A stretch of 64,000 nucleotides of DNA, from positions 11,375,135 to 11,439,134 of the forward strand of contig NC_135255.1 in NCBI RefSeq assembly GCF_964204865.1, written 5' to 3'. The notes beneath the pieces are model-generated. The model searched no databases. It had not been told where the DNA came from and was given only the letters and a program-made list of their open reading frames with translations. Source of the DNA: Styela clava. Lineage: Eukaryota; Chordata; Ascidiacea; Stolidobranchia; Styelidae. Positions 58,896 through 64,000 of the stretch are shown here, piece after piece. Both the position numbers and the translations under genes were made by a program. The stretch's first letter is position 1. Each line of letters opens with the position of its first letter.

Positions 58896-61800
58896 GGCAA
58901 CAAAATTTCACTAAACCGGCTTGCAATGCGAGCGATATGTATAATCGATATGACTTCCTGGTAATCAATCATAACAACGTTTTCCAGCAGTTGACGCGGG
59001 GTGAAGTTGCTCTTTGCATGGTAGTATAAATCAGCGAGAATAGTTTCAGCTTTGATATATTTCAAAACGTCGTGAATAATGCTTTCACAATTTTGGGTTA
59101 TTGTCTGCTGTTATTAGTACAAAAAGCTTACCCCCCCACTCCCCCTTTTTTATATACAAGTATATATCTATTATTTATTTCGTTTCATGTTTTGAAAAAT
59201 TACGGCAACGAAATTCATAACCAGTAGAATATTTGAAAAATTAGCACAGGTTTCTTCTGCCAAAAGCTGGTGCAAAATTGTTTTTGGCCATACTAGTTTG
59301 ATCGGCAACAGTAGTGCGTTGAGTAGGTTACGAAAACGAATGTTACCTCCGCTTGTTAACCTCTGTGTCACATCGAAATTAAGAAAATGATTCAGAAATT
59401 ACTCGGATTAACTAAATTATTAGAAACAGTTGATGGGAAGGTAATACTAATTAATAATTTGCTGAATGAGCAGAATGACTCAGAAATAGTAAAAGATTGT
59501 CAAGAATGATACTGAAGTGCCATAGTAAGACGATACTTCGGAATTTTAAAGTTAACAACGCTATTAACATTTGTCGTTGTGCATGTCTTTTAGTCTTCTT
59601 TACTAAACCAGAATTTTTTAAAATTTAAGATTTTGTAATAATTATATGTACCTATGGCTATTTAAATGTGAGCTATTTGAAAGTTCTTGTTTGTCAATAT
59701 TAAAGATAAAAAAATAGAACATCTCAATTAAAACACAACACTTTATATATGGGGTAGAGACGGAGTTGGGGTCAAACTTAGTCTTATAATTTATTCAATA
59801 AAAAATCCAATTTCATGTGACTCCCGGCGAGTCGTGACTGCTGTTCTCCTGTACTGTCAGTATTTGACAATTTCTAATGCGCTCTCCTGATATTCACATT
59901 TCATCCAATAAAATATCGGCTTGAAAATACCACGCTGTAGAGTTGACCAATGCAATGACCATTTATCAAATGATAATGGGTGGGTAAAAAACTCCGTTCC
60001 GTATAATTCTTTTCAGCGTCACACAACTGTATTCTGAAATCAAACTAATGGACCTAAATAACAATGAAAGTATATATATTGCTGTTAAAGAAGCACATGC
60101 TCGAATTTCCAACCATATAAGGTGGACTGCATTAGAATATTCCGTACATTTGTCAAAGAAAACGGGATGCAACGTATACCTAAAACTAGGTAGGTAGTTT
60201 CATGCCTTCAACTTTTTACCCATAGTGCAGGGGTGCACAACACAGGACACACGTGCCTAATGTGCCACGCAATAAGCTCGAACGTGGCATGCGAGCGGTT
60301 TGGTGAAAAAAACATTTTGGATTTATAATAAATCCTAATAACTTACATATATATATATACATGTATTCAAACATTGCTATCTTGTGACTTTGTTATCTGA
60401 AAGTAGGCTGTAAGTAAGTAACTTTGCCTGGAGTAGCGAGCGGTTAGGAACATGATTTTTCTATTCAGCGTGAAGTAGCATAAATAAAGCACGTTTGTTT
60501 CATAATAAATCAATTCGGCGAGTTTATTCACGAATGCCTAGATCCTGAATCGATCTGAAACATATACCAACAAAGTAAAATAAACAAAGTAATGTTAATG
60601 TCTGATTTGGAGACAGTTTGTTAACCGCTTCGCATTCTTCATTTTCTAGGAAGGTTGGAATTAATAGCAAATTCATGTACATGTAAGTTTTTAGAAAACG
60701 AACAAATAACTGGGTCTAATAAAGCAAGAGGAGCTTTCAATAAAGTTTTATCACTACTGGAAGATCCTGGTCATCAAAGAAAAAATATGAAATTTTTTGC
60801 TGTTCCTTTTTGTGGAAACCAGGCTTTAGCAATGGTGAGTTCTGTAGTAAATGACAGAATCCAAAAAGGAACTAGTTTGAATCAGAATAGAAAAAAAATT
60901 GAAGGAATCACTTATACAATTTACTTATATATATATACATTACGCTCGTCTTAAGATCCACGCACTAAATCAAACGGGACAGATAGGTGAAGTATACTTC
61001 CCTACGTCTGTAGGGCAAAACAAAATAGATGACTTAGAATTGAAGGGAGCAGACGTTAGAATTCATGGCGACGACATGGACGACACTGAAATCTTTGCTA
61101 GAAAAGAAGCAGAGGTGAGTATAATTATGTGTGTGCTACTCCCAATTTATATCTCTCGTGACCGAACAATAAAGGCGGACGCAAGGGAGGAAAGAAAAAC
61201 GAGCTTCCCTACTTCGTGAAATTTAATCTAGTCCTTTATTTCGTAGACTAGAGGAGGAGTATTCGTTTCAGCTTATGGTGATCCGGAAGTACTTGCAGGA
61301 CAAGAAACCGTCGGGTATGTAATGTAAAGGGGAAGTGTAAATATAAATACAATTGAATTACTGACCTTATAATTCTCAATCATTCCTATAACTATTTTTT
61401 GACGCAGGTTACGGCTGTCGAATACGTCAGCCATTTCTGTTATATATATTAGTTGATAAACAAGGAAATAATGTATACTGAAATCATAATGGAACTGAGA
61501 CACGTGCCTAAGAACTGGAGACGCCGATATGGCACTCATTGAGACCTCTGATTTACTGTACTATTTCTCAGTTTGGAGTTATCTCTGAGTTGAAACACGT
61601 CGACGCCATTTTTGTGTCCGTTGGGGGTGGAGGGATAATTGGTGGAATATCATCATATGTGAAACATATTAGTCCACATACTAGGGTAAATGGAAAAATT
61701 TCACAGCAGTCATCTTGGCCTAATATAACTGTTATTGCACATAAAGCATATGTATTAAATTTACAAAGTTGTTGGATGTAGTATAGAAGCTTCGAATTGT

Positions 61801-62204
61801 ATGGAACAATCGATAAAACATGGAAAACCCATCAATATTGTGAGCAAACCTATCTTGGCAGATGGACTTGCCGGTAAAGCCTAGTTTATGATATTGATGC
61901 TATTTTTTACTAGAGCGTGATGTAAAAATAAAATTTAAAATGTATATAAAAATTAAGTTTTCCATCATTATAGTCACGCCATGTAGTATATATTTACATG
62001 TTATTTATCTTTTCGCGACAAATTTAGAACTTTCGTTCTATAAATTTTGTTGTCAATTAATAGAGATTGTCATTGACCAGCGGTAAATGTTATTTTAACC
62101 CTCTCGAGTCTTGACCGTACTCTTCTTTAGGTATTATATATACTCGAGTAAGCGTTTGTGTCGTTGCTTCGAGGGAAATTATGTTTGACTAATTAAACAC
62201 GTCA

Positions 62205-62470
62205 GTATACTAAACGATCGTTTATGTTGTTGTTCTTGTTAGTCATCACTTTCGTCATGATGAAATCGCTTTTCTCTTCGAATACTGGACCAATTGCTTT
62301 GAAATTTTCAGTGGTTAAAGATTGATTTTTTTTGCCAGAAGGCTATTACTTTTACTCATTTTGAAAATTCCTGTGGACTTCAAGAGATTCGTTTTTTATG
62401 TGTCAGAATAAAAAATAGCGACACCTATTGACGTGCTCATATATTTGAGCACAGCTCTATTGTTTCTATA
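62205..62470 (+). repeat. dispersed repeat family A, copy 4 (intron 6 of the duplicate)
   Basis: Matches 11475-11660 closely ('cgcttttctcttcgaatact', 'agaaggctattactttta'). It is absent from intron 6 of the first gene. Confidence 0.7.
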
Positions 62471-62744
62471 TATACTTAGAAAACTTCACTAACATAACTC
62501 CCTCAGGTTTTTTAATCACGGACCCAATAATATCTTCGATATTTTTTCATTCAGAAAATATCGGACTTGATAGTATAACTTTTTCTGTCTGTCAACGCAA
62601 CGTTGATAGATGGATCACTGTGGCGGAAGATGAAAGGTACAAATCCATGTTCATAATGCTAAATGATCATCACAAGGTAAGGTCAACGTTCAAGGCACAA
62701 AATGTCTATCAATATCTGGCAACCCCTTCAGAAAACGTTTTGCT

Positions 62745-63445
62745 CAATGAGGCTACTTCGTTTTGCTACTTTCATTTTAAAATAAAATTCCTCGTTCAGG
62801 CGGTCATCTAAGTTTCATTACCTGATTAGATCATTTGCGATCACAAGGTGTATTCTGTGCGTGAATTGTTTGGTCATAATGGAATTTAAAATCTACCAAT
62901 CAAAATAGTTCGCTGGTAGGCCGGCTAGCATGTTGGCTTTACCAAAGTAAATCGAGATGAGAGAGAATGGGCTCAATGCCTCGTATGTAATGAGCAATCA
63001 ATCATTACGTCAACCTAAACTCCAAATCACCATGACAAACACCATCCCCAGGTGAAAGACGTTGACATCGGTTTCTTGGCCACCAAGCGAGTTAGATTTG
63101 ACAAGAAAGAACCATTGGCCAAGATCGGGTTCCTGTCGGAGCAAACAAAATCTAGAAACCGACTTGATGTTGACAGTAACATTCGTCAGGCTATATCAAA
63201 GACGGTGCCTAATATGGGAAAGCTCGTCAGAAAGTCAGTTCCAAGCGCAAGATTCCCGTTGATCGTATACTAAAATGTATGGACTTTCTTGTTTGTGGTT
63301 CGTTTTCACATTCAATAGAATGTCGTAAAGGCATAATACAATCCAACACGTGTAGTTTTTTCATTTGGCAAACAGGGGGCGCCTCGAGTACAAAAAACCG
63401 CCGGAAGGGGGCCACGAGCCAAAAAAGGTTGGGGACCACTGGCTT
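62745..63445 (+). mobile_element. insertion in intron 7 of the duplicate with hAT-like right end
   Basis: This segment of about 700 bp interrupts the repeat unit shared with gene 1 and ends 'ggttggggaccactg', a typical hAT terminus. The matching left end is not clear. Inside, 63052-63273 is an open frame of 73 codons, basic and hydrophilic, unrecognised; it could be a transposase remnant. Confidence 0.5.
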
Positions 63446-64000
63446 AAAGGAACAATATGTCAATCAATATCTGGTAACAGCTTTAGAAAACGTTTTGTTT
63501 TGTATGTGGCTTGCAATATATATAGTAAATCTTGGGCTGCCCAATTGCTGTTACAAGTGGATTCAACGATTTTGCAACCAAATCAAGTATATATAATGTT
63601 ACGCCACAGGTTTTTTTCCAATTTTCTATTCGACTAAAATATTTTTCGATGATTTTAAGGTGGCAGAAAGAGCAGCTGGTGTTGCACTTGCTTCTTTCCT
63701 GAAAGTTCAAGAAGAATATATAGGCAAAAACGTAGTTATCCTGATTTGTGGTGGTTATGTTTACGCAGACGATCTGGCAAAAGTGATTGATCACTGCAAA
63801 TAGAACAAAGCAAATGCTCTGATTCACTTGTAAGCCAGAATGAATGTTTTTCTCATCGACTTTCTTGTTTAATATCGTTTTTTTTTAATTTAAGGGCCTA
63901 ATGGGCAAAATGCCAATGGTGACGTAACAATTCAATTTTATCAGTTACACAGACGCTTACAGGGGTATTTTCAGGCATGGTAGTGAACATTACTTCGTTT

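Larger units (their letters stand above)
60048..63803 (+). pseudogene. decaying duplicate of the serine racemase/dehydratase-like gene
   Basis: Equivalent exons: 60048-60189, 60695-60834, 60956-61114, 61247-61314, 61572-61685, 61768-61873, 62555-62676 and 63660-63803. The exons keep high similarity, but exon 5 is one base short at its start (tttggagtt against tttggaaatt), which puts a TGA in frame seven codons later. The exon 6 acceptor reads AAA|GTT instead of CAG|GTT. Residue changes hit the active site: SSCGNH became PFCGNQ, GQGT became GQET and EGAAG became ERAAG. Catalytic Lys, VGGGG and ICGG are retained. It is probably a recent pseudogene; rescue by unusual splicing cannot be excluded. 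Confidence 0.8.
58520..64000. repeat. segmental tandem duplication, unit 2
   Basis: Counterpart of 51165-57110, still homologous at the window edge. Differences from unit 1: no M1 MITE, family A in intron 6 rather than intron 3, and a hAT-ended insertion in intron 7. Confidence 0.9.

Overview
The window is AT-rich eukaryotic nuclear DNA. It has spliced genes with GT-AG introns, widely spaced coding regions, a CR1/L2-type LINE, tRNA-derived SINEs, and a dense population of cut-and-paste DNA transposons and MITEs. The protein-coding genes (PARL, POGLUT2/3 with a C-terminal KDEL, and a serine racemase/threonine dehydratase-like PLP enzyme) are animal-type. The compact gene/MITE mosaic suits a marine invertebrate, possibly a tunicate, but the species cannot be fixed from sequence alone. 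Nothing bacterial, plasmid, phage or CRISPR-like was seen.

Layout. 1-243 and 7126-7369 are two pieces of a broken PARL copy on the minus strand. Between them lie a tRNA-derived SINE, a possible orphan exon, and a mariner-like element (5559-6717) that encloses a large palindrome. The palindrome carries hammerhead-ribozyme-like cores. 7374-8888 is a single-exon POGLUT2/3-type O-glucosyltransferase whose start codon sits at the edge of the PARL fragment. 8.9-14.6 kb is gene-poor and holds MITEs with target duplications.

14618-20883 and 26291-30101 hold three copies of a 2.5-3.8 kb inverted-terminal-repeat transposon. Two are head-to-tail, separated by 7 bp. Each carries a THAP-like zinc-finger relict, which points to the P-element superfamily, and a nested old hAT. 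Around them are a 65-bp satellite (21.8-22.5 kb), a hAT relict (23.7-24.2 kb) and a two-level tandem duplication (24558-26257).

33113-34273 is an intact single-exon PARL gene (minus). 37165-42896 is a damaged LINE (minus) with an ORF1, a PHD-finger/endonuclease/reverse transcriptase ORF2 and a 3' microsatellite. 43146-47924 is a hAT transposon with a perfect 8-bp target duplication. It is split by a second hAT (44973-46796) with its own perfect duplication.

51.2-57 kb and 58.5-64 kb are a tandem segmental duplication. Each unit has PARL-derived DNA followed by an eight-exon PLP enzyme gene. The first gene (53510-56909) reads through as a complete 331-residue protein. The second (60048-63803) has a frameshift, a lost splice acceptor and changed active-site residues, so it looks like a dying paralogue. 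The second unit also gives a pre-insertion site for a MITE present only in the first.

The three host genes act in separate pathways (mitochondrial intramembrane proteolysis, ER O-glucosylation, amino-acid PLP chemistry). I see no functional cluster. The notable biology is transposon and duplication history.
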